DNA of 64,000 bases from Paracerasibacillus soli (GTDB lineage: Bacteria; Bacillota; Bacilli; Bacillales; Amphibacillaceae), in the NCBI RefSeq assembly GCF_034006335.1, contig NZ_JAWDIQ010000001.1; one strand, given 5' to 3'. The position numbers and the translations under genes were made by a program. Position 1 is the first letter of the stretch. Every line of letters starts with the position of its first letter. Under the pieces are notes generated by a model. The model was given only the letters and a program-made list of their open reading frames with translations. It had not been told where the DNA came from and did not search any database. Positions 1 through 8,633 of the stretch are shown one piece after another.

Positions 1-861
1 GATATCACGTGGTACAAGATTTCCATATGCCGGATATTTTTCCTCTAGAAAATACCATGGTTCACCATCTTTATATGTCCAAACACGTCCACCTTCTCCA
101 CGAGCCGATTCACTCATCAAACGTAATTTGTCATCCCCTGGAATAGCAGTTGGGTGGATTTGAATAAATTCACCATTCGCATATTTTACACCTTGTTGGT
201 ACAACATACTTGCTGCAGATCCGGTATTGATAACAGAGTTAGTAGATTTTCCAAAAATAATACCAGGTCCACCTGTTGCAAAAATCGTAGCATCAGCACG
301 AAATGCTCTTATTTCATGAGATTTTATATCTTGTGCAACAATTCCTTTACCTACACCATTTTCATCAATAATTGCTTCAATAAATTCCCAGCCTTCATAT
401 TTTGTAACAAGGCCTTCTACTTCCCAACGTCGTACTTGTTCGTCTAACGCATATAATAATTGTTGTCCTGTTGTAGCACCTGCATATGCTGTGCGATGGA
501 CTTGTGTTCCACCGAAACGACGAAAATCTAGTAATCCTTCTGGTGTTCTATTAAACATAACGCCCATACGATCCATTAGATTAATAATCTTAGGTGCTGC
601 CTCACACATTGCTTTTACGGGCGGTTGGTTCGCCAAGAAGTCCCCACCATATACCGTATCATCGAAGTGAAGCCAAGGTGAATCCCCTTCACCTTTTGTA
701 TTCACGGCACCATTAATTCCACCTTGAGCACACACAGAGTGAGAGCGTTTTACAGGAACAATAGAAAATAAGTCAACGTTTACACCAGCTTCAGCAGCCT
801 TAATTACCGCCATAAGACCAGCTAGACCTCCGCCAACTACAGCAATTCGTCGGTTACTCAT
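1..861 (-). CDS. sdhA: Succinate dehydrogenase flavoprotein subunit (partial, C-terminus off window)
   Basis: Oxidises succinate to fumarate as the FAD-carrying catalytic subunit of membrane-bound respiratory complex II. The first 287 codons are visible and uninterrupted. The N-terminus carries the Rossmann FAD-binding motif VVGGGLAGLMAV, followed by HSVCAQGGINGA, around the histidine normally linked to FAD, and HPTAIPGDDKL. The ATG at 861 is preceded by an AGGAG ribosome site. It lies 61 bases downstream of sdhC, the usual sdhCAB order in Bacillus; sdhB would lie beyond the window. Confidence 0.96.
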   Translation of the reverse strand, partial: MSNRRIAVVGGGLAGLMAVIKAAEAGVNVDLFSIVPVKRSHSVCAQGGINGAVNTKGEGDSPWLHFDDTVYGGDFLANQPPVKAMCEAAPKIINLMDRMGVMFNRTPEGLLDFRRFGGTQVHRTAYAGATTGQQLLYALDEQVRRWEVEGLVTKYEGWEFIEAIIDENGVGKGIVAQDIKSHEIRAFRADATIFATGGPGIIFGKSTNSVINTGSAASMLYQQGVKYANGEFIQIHPTAIPGDDKLRLMSESARGEGGRVWTYKDGEPWYFLEEKYPAYGNLVPRDI

Positions 862-922
862 TATTACTCACTCCTATTTCTCTATTTACTTAAAAAGTAA
901 ACCTTTTCCATTTAATAATCCA

Positions 923-1533
923 TTATACGAATGCAAAAATTGCGCGAATACCAATATAGCTAACAGCTAAAAATACAATTAACGTAGCATATGTAACAAT
1001 TTTTTGGGAACGTGGTGATTGTGCAAATCCCCATGAAACCATAAAGCCCCATAGACCGTTAGCAAAGTGAAATATCGTTGATATAACACCAACAATATAA
1101 AAGCCTAGCGTCCATGGATTTGATAAAATGCCTTCCATGAAACTATAATTAACGTCAACATTTCCTAGCCCAACTTGTACACGTGTCTGCCAAACGTGGA
1201 CAGCAATAAAGACTAATGTAACAATACCTGAAATTCGTTGTAATATATACAACCAGTTACGGAAAAATCCATACCTCTTACCATTAAACTTTGCGGTGAA
1301 CACAATATAAACCCCTAAAACAGCATGAAATAAGATTGGTAGATAAATAACAACTGTTTCTAAAACAATCCTAAAAGGTAAGTCATACATGAACCCTGCT
1401 GCTTTATTAAAACTTTCTGCACCATAAACGGCAAAATGATTCACCACCAAGTGCTGAATCAAAACACACCAATAGGGATTACCCCTAACAAAGAGTGTAA
1501 TCTCCTATAAAAAAACTCCCGATGCTCCGCCAT
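923..1533 (-). CDS. sdhC: Succinate dehydrogenase cytochrome b558 subunit, one frameshift
   Basis: Membrane anchor of complex II that binds haem b and passes electrons to menaquinone. The longest open frame begins only at MIQHLVVNHF, but reading upstream gives a clear N-terminus (MAEHREFFYRRLHSLLG) from an ATG at 1533 with a strong GAGGGG site. The frames meet at an A run near 1461-1464, where one base appears to be missing (GVF then LIQHLV). Corrected length is 203 residues, matching the roughly 202-residue Bacillus protein, with five predicted membrane helices. The break is most likely a sequencing error. Confidence 0.93.
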
Positions 1534-2081
1534 CTGTTACCCCCCTCAGTGTTGTGATTTTTTTAAAGTGGCATAAATACTTCGACAATAAAGCGAACTT
1601 TTGGTAACGTATTCACTTTACTGTATAAAGTGTACAATTTGTGACCATATTTATTGTACTTCTTACAAATACGAGCGTCAAGGAAAGGAAACAACAATCT
1701 TGCAAACGCTTTGATTTATCCAGGACTAAAGTTATGTTTTTTCGATAAATTAATCGACATTAACTTATCAATCTATCAACCTTGCTCTAATTAGATCCGT
1801 TTTCAGTAACTTTCTAACACATTCATCACTATATTCCTTTTGGATTTCATAAAAAAACAATCTTAATTAAGTAGTCTCGTATTTGTTAAAGCATGTATTT
1901 CAACTATCTACCTTTCTTTTCATATCAACTTTTTTTAAAAACTATATTAATTGGGGAAAAATTAATATTATGATTGCATCTGGCAAAGAATAATTAGATA
2001 ATGTATGTATGTGTCATTTTACCTATGTTATGATTAGTTCATTAACATATTGTTATTTTACATCTAGAAAGGATGACATCC
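1534..2081. other. Divergent intergenic region between sdhC and yslB
   Basis: About 550 bases of AT-rich sequence between two divergent genes, which must hold both promoters. I could not find a convincing sigma-A pair for either gene. No open frame with family resemblance and no strong hairpin was seen. Confidence 0.5.
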
Positions 2082-2518
2082 ATGTCGCAAGAAAAAAGCT
2101 GCTTCCAATTTCCTTACTTGATCAATATCAATCAGCTGGTGCGGGGTATGATGTCTTACGATATATCGGTATTGCTGATTTACTTGGACCAGAAAAAGAT
2201 ACCATTCTTTACTTTATGGGTAAGAGGTTAGCGCGAATGTTTGACATACGTTCAGTGGACGATATTGCCGTTTTCTTTGAAAAAATGGGCTGGGGAAAAA
2301 TAGAATTAATAAAAGAAAAGCGCCGTTCTCTCGTATTTTACTTGCTATCAGACGCTGTAGCACAACGTCTACACGGACCACTTGAAGGCGATTTTAAACT
2401 TGAAGCTGGCTTTTTGGCGGAATCCATCCAATTCGTTAATCAGATGGAATGTGAATGTACGGTTGCGATCCATCGAAAGATACATCAAGTAGAATTTAAT
2501 GTTCTTTATATTAACTAA
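2082..2518 (+). CDS. yslB: YslB family protein (DUF2507), probable frameshift near start
   Basis: Conserved cytosolic protein of unknown biochemical role that sits beside sdhC in Bacillaceae. The open frame running back to 2009 has no believable start. The ATG at 2082 has an AAAGGATG ribosome site and begins MSQEK; adding one A to the A run at 2092-2097 joins it to LLPISLLDQYQSAGAGYDVLRYIG. Corrected length is about 145 residues against 148 in B. subtilis YslB. Conserved parts include LEAGFLAESIQF and a C-terminal beta-rich stretch. It is divergent from sdhC and has its own terminator. Confidence 0.8.
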
Positions 2519-2580
2519 GTAAAGAGTAGTTCATATAAAGTTAAATGAAGACGTTGGGATACCCTTTTTCAAAATAAATA

Positions 2581-2641
2581 AACCACATGAAATCAATTTA
2601 AAATTTACATTGTAAATCTTGATTTCGTGTGGTTTTATTTT
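2581..2641 (+). terminator. Rho-independent terminator of yslB
   Basis: A 16-base inverted repeat (AACCACATGAAATCAA with its partner at 2619-2634, one G-U-type mismatch) is followed by TTTTATTTT on the plus strand. Confidence 0.85.
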
Positions 2642-2862
2642 CAATTAATGGGGGTGTTCGCCTTCTTCACTAAATGGATAGCTTACTAATCAGCTGTATC
2701 CTGCCACTCCCCCACTTGTCATTATGAGATCATTCTTACGAAGTGGCAGTCATCAACCGATGAAACAAGGAACTATCTTTTAAACTAATTAGAATCTAAT
2801 CTATCCGTTCATTATACACCTAACCTCATTTTTTCATGAGATCCGCATATCTTAACTTCACT
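2642..2862. other. Intergenic region between yslB and uvrC
   Basis: No gene is visible. An 8-base perfect inverted repeat (CTGCCACT at 2701-2708, AGTGGCAG at 2742-2749) encloses a 33-base loop but has no T run. In B. subtilis lysC with its lysine riboswitch occupies this place; neither is recognisable here. Confidence 0.5.
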
Positions 2863-4635
2863 TCACTTATTTAAATGATTTATAATTGCCTCGGCTACGT
2901 TTTTAGGTATCCCCAATACGGTAATTTCCTCCAATTTTGCATTTCTTATGTTATCAATTGATTTAAAATGGGTGAGCAACAACTTTCTTCTTTTCTCACC
3001 AACTCCAGGAATTTCATTTAATTCGGAATGTAACATATTTTTCCCACGCAATTGGCGATGAAACGTTATTGCAAAACGATGGACTTCATCTTGTATTCTT
3101 TGTACAAGATAAAATTCCTGTGACTTACGCGAAAGTGGAACAATTTCGGCTGGATCTCCATAAAGAAGTTCACTCGTTTTATGCTTATCGTCTTTCACCA
3201 AGCCACAGAGCGGAATATCTAACCCCAACTCATTTTCCAGAATGTCCTGTGCAGCACTCATTTGACCTTTTCCACCATCAACAATAATAAGGTCGGGTAG
3301 TGGTAACTTTTCTTTTAAAACACGACTGTAACGTCTTCTGATGACTTCCCGCATTGTATCATAATCATCTGGCCCTGCAACCTCTGTTATTTTATATTTT
3401 CGATATTCCTTTTTATTAGGTTTTCCATCAATGTAAACAACCATAGCGGATACGGGGTCAGACCCCTGAATATTAGAATTATCAAATGCCTCAATACGAT
3501 GCGGTGTTTCTATGTTCATCGCCTTTCCTAGTTTTTCAACGGCAACAATCGTTCGTGCTTCGTCTCGTTCAATTAATGTAAATTTGTCTACAAGAGAAGC
3601 TTTGGCGTTTTTCATTGCCATCTCCACTAACTCTTTTTTTCTTCCACGATAAGGTGTATGGACTTCTATTTGTAAAAGTTCGGATAATAAATGAACTTCA
3701 GTACCAATCGGGACAAAGATTTGCCTTGGCATCGGATGGTTTTGTTGTAAGTAAAAGCGGCCAATGAAGGATAAGAAGGTTTCACTAGGTTCATCAAAAA
3801 ATGGAAACAAGGATACCTCTCTTTCAATCAGTTTACCTTGACGGACAAAAAAGACTTGTACACACATCCAACCTTTATCATAACTATAGCCAAATACATC
3901 AATATCGACGCTTTCATTAAGAATAATCTTTTGTTGTTCCATCACAACTTCTATATGTTGTATTTGATCACGAATTTCTTTTGCACGTTCAAAATATAAT
4001 TGCTCACTTGCCTCTTGCATCTTATCTATTAAATCTTGTTTAATTGCTTTATACCCACCATGCAGAAAAGACGTAATGCTTTGTACGATTTTTTTATAAT
4101 CCTCCTCTGTTGGTGGTTGATTACTACAGGCCAAACATTGCCCCATATGATAGTACAAACAATATCGTCCAGGGGGATTGTTACATTTTCTTAATGGATA
4201 TAGCCGATCCAATAATTTTTTTGTTTCCCGGGCCGCAATAACGTTTGGGTATGGCCCAAAATATTTTCCTTTATCTCTCTTAACATTTCTCGTTATCAGT
4301 AATCTAGGATGGCGTTCATTCGTTATTTTTAAATATGGGTATGTTTTATCGTCCTTAAGCATGACATTATATTTTGGGTCATACTTTTTAATTAAATTCA
4401 TTTCCAAAATGAGCGCTTCCATTTCGGATGCTGTAATAATGTATTCAAAATCGACTATTTCCTGAACAAGCCGTTGCGTCTTTTGGTCATGTGCTCCAGT
4501 AAAATAGGACCGTACACGATTCCGTAGTGATTTTGATTTACCGACATAAATAATGGTTCGATGTTTATCTTTCATTAAATAACAACCAGGTTGCGCAGGT
4601 AATATTGCTAGTTTTTCTTTTATAAGTTCATTCAT
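2863..4635 (-). CDS. uvrC: Excinuclease ABC subunit C
   Basis: Makes both incisions around a DNA lesion in nucleotide excision repair, acting with UvrB. The intact frame gives 590 residues. An N-terminal GIY-YIG nuclease domain (GCYLMKD, IIYVGKSKSLRNRV, about 12-90) is followed by a UVR UvrB-binding segment near 200-235, an RNase H-like nuclease domain including EAFDNSNIQGSDPVSAM, and C-terminal helix-hairpin-helix motifs (EIPGVGEKRRKLLL). A GTG nine bases upstream is possible, but AAAGGG is best placed for the ATG at 4635. It lies downstream of trxA but behind a terminator, so it probably has its own promoter. Confidence 0.97.
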   Translation of the reverse strand: MNELIKEKLAILPAQPGCYLMKDKHRTIIYVGKSKSLRNRVRSYFTGAHDQKTQRLVQEIVDFEYIITASEMEALILEMNLIKKYDPKYNVMLKDDKTYPYLKITNERHPRLLITRNVKRDKGKYFGPYPNVIAARETKKLLDRLYPLRKCNNPPGRYCLYYHMGQCLACSNQPPTEEDYKKIVQSITSFLHGGYKAIKQDLIDKMQEASEQLYFERAKEIRDQIQHIEVVMEQQKIILNESVDIDVFGYSYDKGWMCVQVFFVRQGKLIEREVSLFPFFDEPSETFLSFIGRFYLQQNHPMPRQIFVPIGTEVHLLSELLQIEVHTPYRGRKKELVEMAMKNAKASLVDKFTLIERDEARTIVAVEKLGKAMNIETPHRIEAFDNSNIQGSDPVSAMVVYIDGKPNKKEYRKYKITEVAGPDDYDTMREVIRRRYSRVLKEKLPLPDLIIVDGGKGQMSAAQDILENELGLDIPLCGLVKDDKHKTSELLYGDPAEIVPLSRKSQEFYLVQRIQDEVHRFAITFHRQLRGKNMLHSELNEIPGVGEKRRKLLLTHFKSIDNIRNAKLEEITVLGIPKNVAEAIINHLNK

Positions 4636-4706
4636 GTTCTTCACCCTTTACGCATCGCAATCATAGACGAGAATGATACCCACTTGTTAACATACTATGT
4701 TCTGGT

Positions 4707-4745
4707 AAAAAAAACAATCCCTTGATGTACGTTACATCAAGGGAT
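4707..4745 (-). terminator. Terminator of trxA
   Basis: Near-perfect hairpin ATCCCTTGATGTA/TACATCAAGGGAT, followed on the minus strand by a run of eight T. It separates trxA from uvrC. Confidence 0.9.
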
Positions 4746-4762
4746 AACTTTTTGAATTTTAA

Positions 4763-5076
4763 TTAAGCATGTTTATTAATTAAATCTGCCAATGCTTCTT
4801 TTGGTTGAAAGCCGATAACTTGATCAACAATATTACCATCTTTAAAAAGTAACAATGCGGAATACTCATTACACCGAATTTACCAGCGGTTTCTTGGTTT
4901 TCATCTACATCAAGTTTTACTATTTTAACTTTATCTCCTAATTCACCGTCAAGATCTTCCAAAACAGGGGCAATCATTTTACAAGGACCACACCATGGTG
5001 CCCAAAAATCCGCTAGCACAAGACCCTTGGAAGTTTCTTCCGCAAAGTTCTGATCAGTTACATTTAGTATTGCCAT
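4763..5076 (-). CDS. trxA: Thioredoxin, one frameshift
   Basis: Small cytosolic disulfide reductase kept reduced by thioredoxin reductase. The active site WCGPC is intact in FWAPWCGPCKMIAP, about residues 25-38. After GVMSIP the frame breaks near 4857. Adding one base (CCG-ACA-TTG) restores TLLLFKDGNIVDQVIGFQ and an end at KHA, giving exactly 104 residues, the length of B. subtilis TrxA. The unshifted frame would lose the conserved cis-proline strand. The ribosome site AAGGAGG is strong. A sequencing error is likely because TrxA is essential in Bacillus. Confidence 0.94.
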
Positions 5077-5252
5077 TTAAAAATCCTCCTTAATAAAAGG
5101 TTATATTCTATATAAGAAAATTTCATTAAATAGAGTATAACATTAAAAATATGTCTGTACTAACAGAATGCTCACCTGTACTATTTTCATACAAACACCG
5201 AGTAAAATATTGTCAAATGAATTTGGTATATCATTTGTGATAAACCGTAAGT

Positions 5253-5284
5253 AAGAGGCCTAGTATAATTGCACTAGACCTCTT
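5253..5284 (-). terminator. Hairpin downstream of etfA, weak terminator
   Basis: Inverted repeat AAGAGGCCTAGT/ACTAGACCTCTT with an 8-base loop lies 17 bases past the etfA stop. There is no clear T run on the minus strand, so it may stabilise the mRNA 3' end rather than terminate alone. Confidence 0.45.
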
Positions 5285-5301
5285 ATCACTTATAAAGTTG
5301 T

Positions 5302-6276
5302 TTACGCCTTAATTTTTTTAATCTCTTCTATTAACATAGGAACAACTTCAAACATATCACCAACAATTCCATAGTCAGCAACATTAAATATATTCGCTTC
5401 TGGATCCTTATTAATCGCAACGATTACTTTTGAGTTAGACATCCCTGCTAAATGTTGAATCGCCCCTGATATTCCTACTGCAATATACAAGTCTGGTGTA
5501 ACCACTTTTCCTGTTTGACCAATTTGCAATGAATAATCACAATAGCCTGCATCACAAGCTCCACGGGACGCACCAACTGCACCACCTAATAATTCTGCTA
5601 ATTCATAAAGAGGTTTAAATCCTTCTTCACTTTTAACAGCGCGCCCGCCAGCTACAACAACACTTGCTTCCGACATGTCAACGCCTTCAGAAGTTTTACG
5701 AACTACCTCTTTTATAATCGTACGCAAGTCTTTAATTTCTACTTCTTTCGCCTGCACATCTCCTGTTCTTGATTCATCGCGTTCTAATGCTGGAATGTTA
5801 TTTGGACGAACGGTAACGAATACAATACCATCTGTAATCACTTTTTTCTCAAATGCTTTACCAGAATAGATTGGTCGCGTAAACACAGCAGTGTCTCCGT
5901 CAAAATCAATTGTCGTCACATCTGAAATAAGTCCTGTATTTAATTTACTTGCAACTTTTGGTGTAACATCTTTTCCAATTGCGGTATGTCCCATCACGAT
6001 CACATCAGGAGATTCTTCTTCTACTACTGCCATAGTAGCCTGACCATAGCCATCTGATGTATAGTTTTTCAAATTATCGTGTTGCACAGTTATGACACGA
6101 TCCGCACCATAATAAATCATTTCATTCGCTTGAGTGGCTAAATCTTCTGCACCAAATAAAACACCCACAATTTCCCCATCTGCAGCTATTTTCCTAGCTG
6201 CTGCAATTGCCTCAAACGTAACGTTACGTAAACTATTATCTCGTGATTCTCCAATAACTAATAATTTCTTACTCAT
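5302..6276 (-). CDS. etfA: Electron transfer flavoprotein alpha subunit
   Basis: Alpha chain of the FAD-containing ETF heterodimer, which accepts electrons from acyl-CoA dehydrogenases during beta-oxidation. The 324-residue frame is intact. The C-terminal FAD domain shows GGAVGASRGACDAGY, then LQIGQTGKVVTPDLYIAVGI and SGAIQHLAGM, the diagnostic ETF-alpha signature. It follows etfB by 25 bases with its own ribosome site, so the pair is almost certainly co-transcribed and translated in similar amounts. Confidence 0.97.
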   Translation of the reverse strand: MSKKLLVIGESRDNSLRNVTFEAIAAARKIAADGEIVGVLFGAEDLATQANEMIYYGADRVITVQHDNLKNYTSDGYGQATMAVVEEESPDVIVMGHTAIGKDVTPKVASKLNTGLISDVTTIDFDGDTAVFTRPIYSGKAFEKKVITDGIVFVTVRPNNIPALERDESRTGDVQAKEVEIKDLRTIIKEVVRKTSEGVDMSEASVVVAGGRAVKSEEGFKPLYELAELLGGAVGASRGACDAGYCDYSLQIGQTGKVVTPDLYIAVGISGAIQHLAGMSNSKVIVAINKDPEANIFNVADYGIVGDMFEVVPMLIEEIKKIKA

Positions 6277-6301
6277 CTTTATTTCTCCTCTCCGTTGAAA
6301 A

Positions 6302-7075
6302 TTAAAGTACTTTGGCTTCTGTTCTTAATAAGGATACTAGTTCTTTTACTTGTGCTTCCAATTCTCCTTCTAAAACTCTTCCTGCTTCTTTTTCAGGTGG
6401 GAGAAATATATCAATTGTTTTTGTTTTAGGTTCTACATCGTCTTCATCTATATCTAGATCATCTATCTCTAATTCTTCAAGTGGCTTTTTCTTTGCTTTC
6501 ATAATTCCTGGTAAGGATGGGTAGCGTGGTTCGTTTAACCCTTGCTGACAAGTTACAAGCAATGGTAGACTTGTTTCGATGATTTCCATATCACCTTCTA
6601 CGTCTTTTTCAATCTTTACAGTTTCGCCATCAATTTCGAGTTTCGTAATCGTCGTAACATATGGAATATCTAGGCTGCTAGCTAGCCTTGGTCCTACTTG
6701 GCCACTTGCCTCATCAATTGCAACATTACCAGCTAAAATTAAATCTACTTCTTTTTCCTCAAAGAAAGCTTCTAGTATTTTCGCAGTTGTAAATTGGTCT
6801 CCCTCTTCTAAATCATCTTCTGTATTAATTAAGACGGCTTTATCTGCACCCATTGCCAATGCTGTCCGAAGTTGCTTTTCTGAATCTTCATCCCCAACGG
6901 TTACAACTGTTACTTCCCCTCCATGTTCGTCACGCTGTTTAATCGCTTCCTCAACAGCATATTCATCGTAAGGATTAATAATAAATTCTGCTGCATCTTC
7001 TTCTATTTGACCATTTGAAACAACAATCTTTTCTTCTGTGTCAAATGTCTTTTTTAATAATACATAAATATTCAT
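6302..7075 (-). CDS. etfB: Electron transfer flavoprotein beta subunit
   Basis: Beta chain of ETF, holding AMP and partnering EtfA. The intact 257-residue frame has the adenine-nucleotide-alpha-hydrolase-like fold with DLILAGNVAIDEASGQVGPRLAS, the family signature region, around residues 115-140. A notable acidic stretch (LEELEIDDLDIDEDDVEP) lies near the C-terminus, a region that usually varies. It sits 44 bases downstream of fadB in the fadR-fadB-etfB-etfA order also found in B. subtilis. Confidence 0.97.
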   Translation of the reverse strand: MNIYVLLKKTFDTEEKIVVSNGQIEEDAAEFIINPYDEYAVEEAIKQRDEHGGEVTVVTVGDEDSEKQLRTALAMGADKAVLINTEDDLEEGDQFTTAKILEAFFEEKEVDLILAGNVAIDEASGQVGPRLASSLDIPYVTTITKLEIDGETVKIEKDVEGDMEIIETSLPLLVTCQQGLNEPRYPSLPGIMKAKKKPLEELEIDDLDIDEDDVEPKTKTIDIFLPPEKEAGRVLEGELEAQVKELVSLLRTEAKVL

Positions 7076-7119
7076 GTATAGCTCCTCCTCTTACTATCTG
7101 TATATGTTGTAAATCATGA

Positions 7120-7893
7120 TTACTTATCTTTAAACTGTGGTTTTCTCTTTTCAAGAAATGCTTGCACACCCTCTTTGGCATCCTCAGAACCAAAGATTCT
7201 TCCAAAGGCCTGTGCCTCTTCCTTCACACCTGTTTGAAATTGTTCGGTTTTTGCATAAGGAACTAGTTTCATAATTTCCTTAATGGATAACTTACTCTTC
7301 TCAGCAATTGAAGTTGCAAGTTTCATTGCTTCTTCAATAAGAATATCTTCAGAAACAGCATGATTGACGAGGCCAATTTTTGCTGCCTCTACTCCGCTAA
7401 TTGGTGTTCCAGAAAGAATTAACTCATAAGCTTTTGCAGTACCAACGTATTGTGGCAAGCGCTGTGTCCCAGCAAAACCTGGAATAATACCTAAGGTTAA
7501 TTCAGGTAAACCTATCTTGGCGTTTTCTGTTACAATTCTCATATGACAAGCCATTGCTAATTCTAAACCACCACCTAGGGCTGCACCATGAATTGCAGCG
7601 ATGACGGGTATATGAAATTTTTCAATACGATCAAATACTTGTTGACCACCTCGTGCTAATGATTCATAATCAGATGCTTCTTGAAAACCTGTAAATTCCT
7701 TTATATTTGCCCCTGCTGAGAAAAATCTTCCTTCCCCTTTTAAAAGCACTACTTTTACGTCGGAATCAGTTTCCAATTGGTCAAGCAATTGATCTAAGTT
7801 CTTTAATAGATTACGAGATAAGGCATTAGCTGGTGGACTATCAATTGTTACGATTGCTATATGTCCTTCTTTTTTAAAGTGAAACGCTTCCAT
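7120..7893 (-). CDS. fadB: Enoyl-CoA hydratase, fatty acid degradation
   Basis: Crotonase-family enzyme that adds water to trans-2-enoyl-CoA in beta-oxidation. The 257-residue frame is intact. The oxyanion-hole segments are present: FSAGANIKEF near residue 60 and HGAALGGGLELAMACH near 105. The catalytic glutamate region GLPELTLGIIPGFAGTQRLP follows. Position between fadR and etfB supports the fadB assignment over other crotonase-family hydratases. Confidence 0.93.
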   Translation of the reverse strand: MEAFHFKKEGHIAIVTIDSPPANALSRNLLKNLDQLLDQLETDSDVKVVLLKGEGRFFSAGANIKEFTGFQEASDYESLARGGQQVFDRIEKFHIPVIAAIHGAALGGGLELAMACHMRIVTENAKIGLPELTLGIIPGFAGTQRLPQYVGTAKAYELILSGTPISGVEAAKIGLVNHAVSEDILIEEAMKLATSIAEKSKLSIKEIMKLVPYAKTEQFQTGVKEEAQAFGRIFGSEDAKEGVQAFLEKRKPQFKDK

Positions 7894-7924
7894 TTTACTC
7901 CTCCCCTCCCAAGTAAGTGTGCAA

Positions 7925-7954
7925 AATTACGAATGGGTAATACCATTCGTAATT
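7925..7954. other. 12-bp perfect palindrome over the fadR stop codon
   Basis: AATTACGAATGG and its exact complement are separated by six bases and span the fadR stop. On the minus strand the hairpin is followed by TTTTG. It could act as a weak attenuator or RNA stabiliser between fadR and fadB. It does not match the TGAATGA FadR half-site. Confidence 0.6.
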
Positions 7955-8511
7955 AAGTTATGAACAGGCGGTGCAAGTTCTATAAGATTATACTTTTGAT
8001 TTTGCATGACCCAATTTGTAACCGTTTCATCAAGTGTTCCAAAAATCATTTGCCTTACAAGTGGAATATTTAAATCACTGCGGAATAATTTCTCTTCTAT
8101 TCCTTCAACAATGATTTGATCAATTATCTCAATATAAGGTTTCAACACATTATTAATCTGCTTACGCAAAGTTAGATTAGATTGCCTTAATTCTAATTGG
8201 GTTACAATTGCTAAACTATGATCAGCTGCAAGTTGCCCAAAATGCATATTGATTAACGTCAATAATTTATCATCTGCATTTTCCTTTGTATGAATCGCTG
8301 TGCCAATTTCTTCGATAAACTGCCCCATCTTTTCCTCAAATACAGAGACTAAAATATCCTCTTTATTTTTAAAATATAAATAAATTGTGCCATCTGCCAC
8401 ACCAGCCTTTTGGGCAATCTTTGATACTTGTGAGGCATGATAACCATTCTCCGCAATAACCTTTACTGCTGCTTCAATAATTGCTTTGTATTTCGGTTTT
8501 ACTCTTTTCAT
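7927..8511 (-). CDS. fadR: Fatty acid degradation repressor, TetR family
   Basis: TetR-type repressor whose B. subtilis relative (FadR/YsiA) blocks fad genes until long-chain acyl-CoA binds. The N-terminal helix-turn-helix is clear: AAVKVIAENGYHASQVSKIA, then AGVADGTIYLYFKNKEDIL. The ligand domain carries ATVTQLELRQSNL-like sequence (AIVTQLELRQSNLTLRKQ). I chose the ATG at 8511 because AAGGGAG lies seven bases upstream, giving 194 residues as in B. subtilis. A TGAATGA-N4-TCATTCA operator sits between its promoter and start, suggesting autoregulation. Confidence 0.93.
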   Translation of the reverse strand: MKRVKPKYKAIIEAAVKVIAENGYHASQVSKIAQKAGVADGTIYLYFKNKEDILVSVFEEKMGQFIEEIGTAIHTKENADDKLLTLINMHFGQLAADHSLAIVTQLELRQSNLTLRKQINNVLKPYIEIIDQIIVEGIEEKLFRSDLNIPLVRQMIFGTLDETVTNWVMQNQKYNLIELAPPVHNLITNGITHS

Positions 8512-8538
8512 AACGTACTCCCTTACATCGAAATAAAA

Positions 8539-8556
8539 TGAATGAATCATCATTCA
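8539..8556. promoter_or_regulatory. FadR-type operator
   Basis: TGAATGAATCATCATTCA is a perfect 7-4-7 palindrome matching the known B. subtilis FadR box pattern (TGAATGA-N4-TCATTCA). It lies just downstream of the -10 box at 8563-8568, where bound repressor would block transcription of fadR-fadB-etfBA. Confidence 0.9.
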
Positions 8557-8562
8557 TAATAT

Positions 8563-8591
8563 ATTGTAATGGTCTGATAAGAGATTGTCAA
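8563..8591 (-). promoter_or_regulatory. Sigma-A promoter of fadR-fadB-etfBA
   Basis: TTGACA at 8586-8591 and TACAAT at 8563-8568 with exactly 17 bases between them. This promoter inside the lcfA-fadR gap lets the downstream genes be transcribed separately from lcfA. Confidence 0.9.
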
Positions 8592-8633
8592 TACAAAGGC
8601 CTGTCTTTTTTTATGAAAAAAAGAGGGATAACA

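Noticed and set aside
154..447. Plus-strand open frame opposite sdhA
   Set aside because: It lies antisense within clear sdhA coding sequence with no ribosome site and has no family resemblance.
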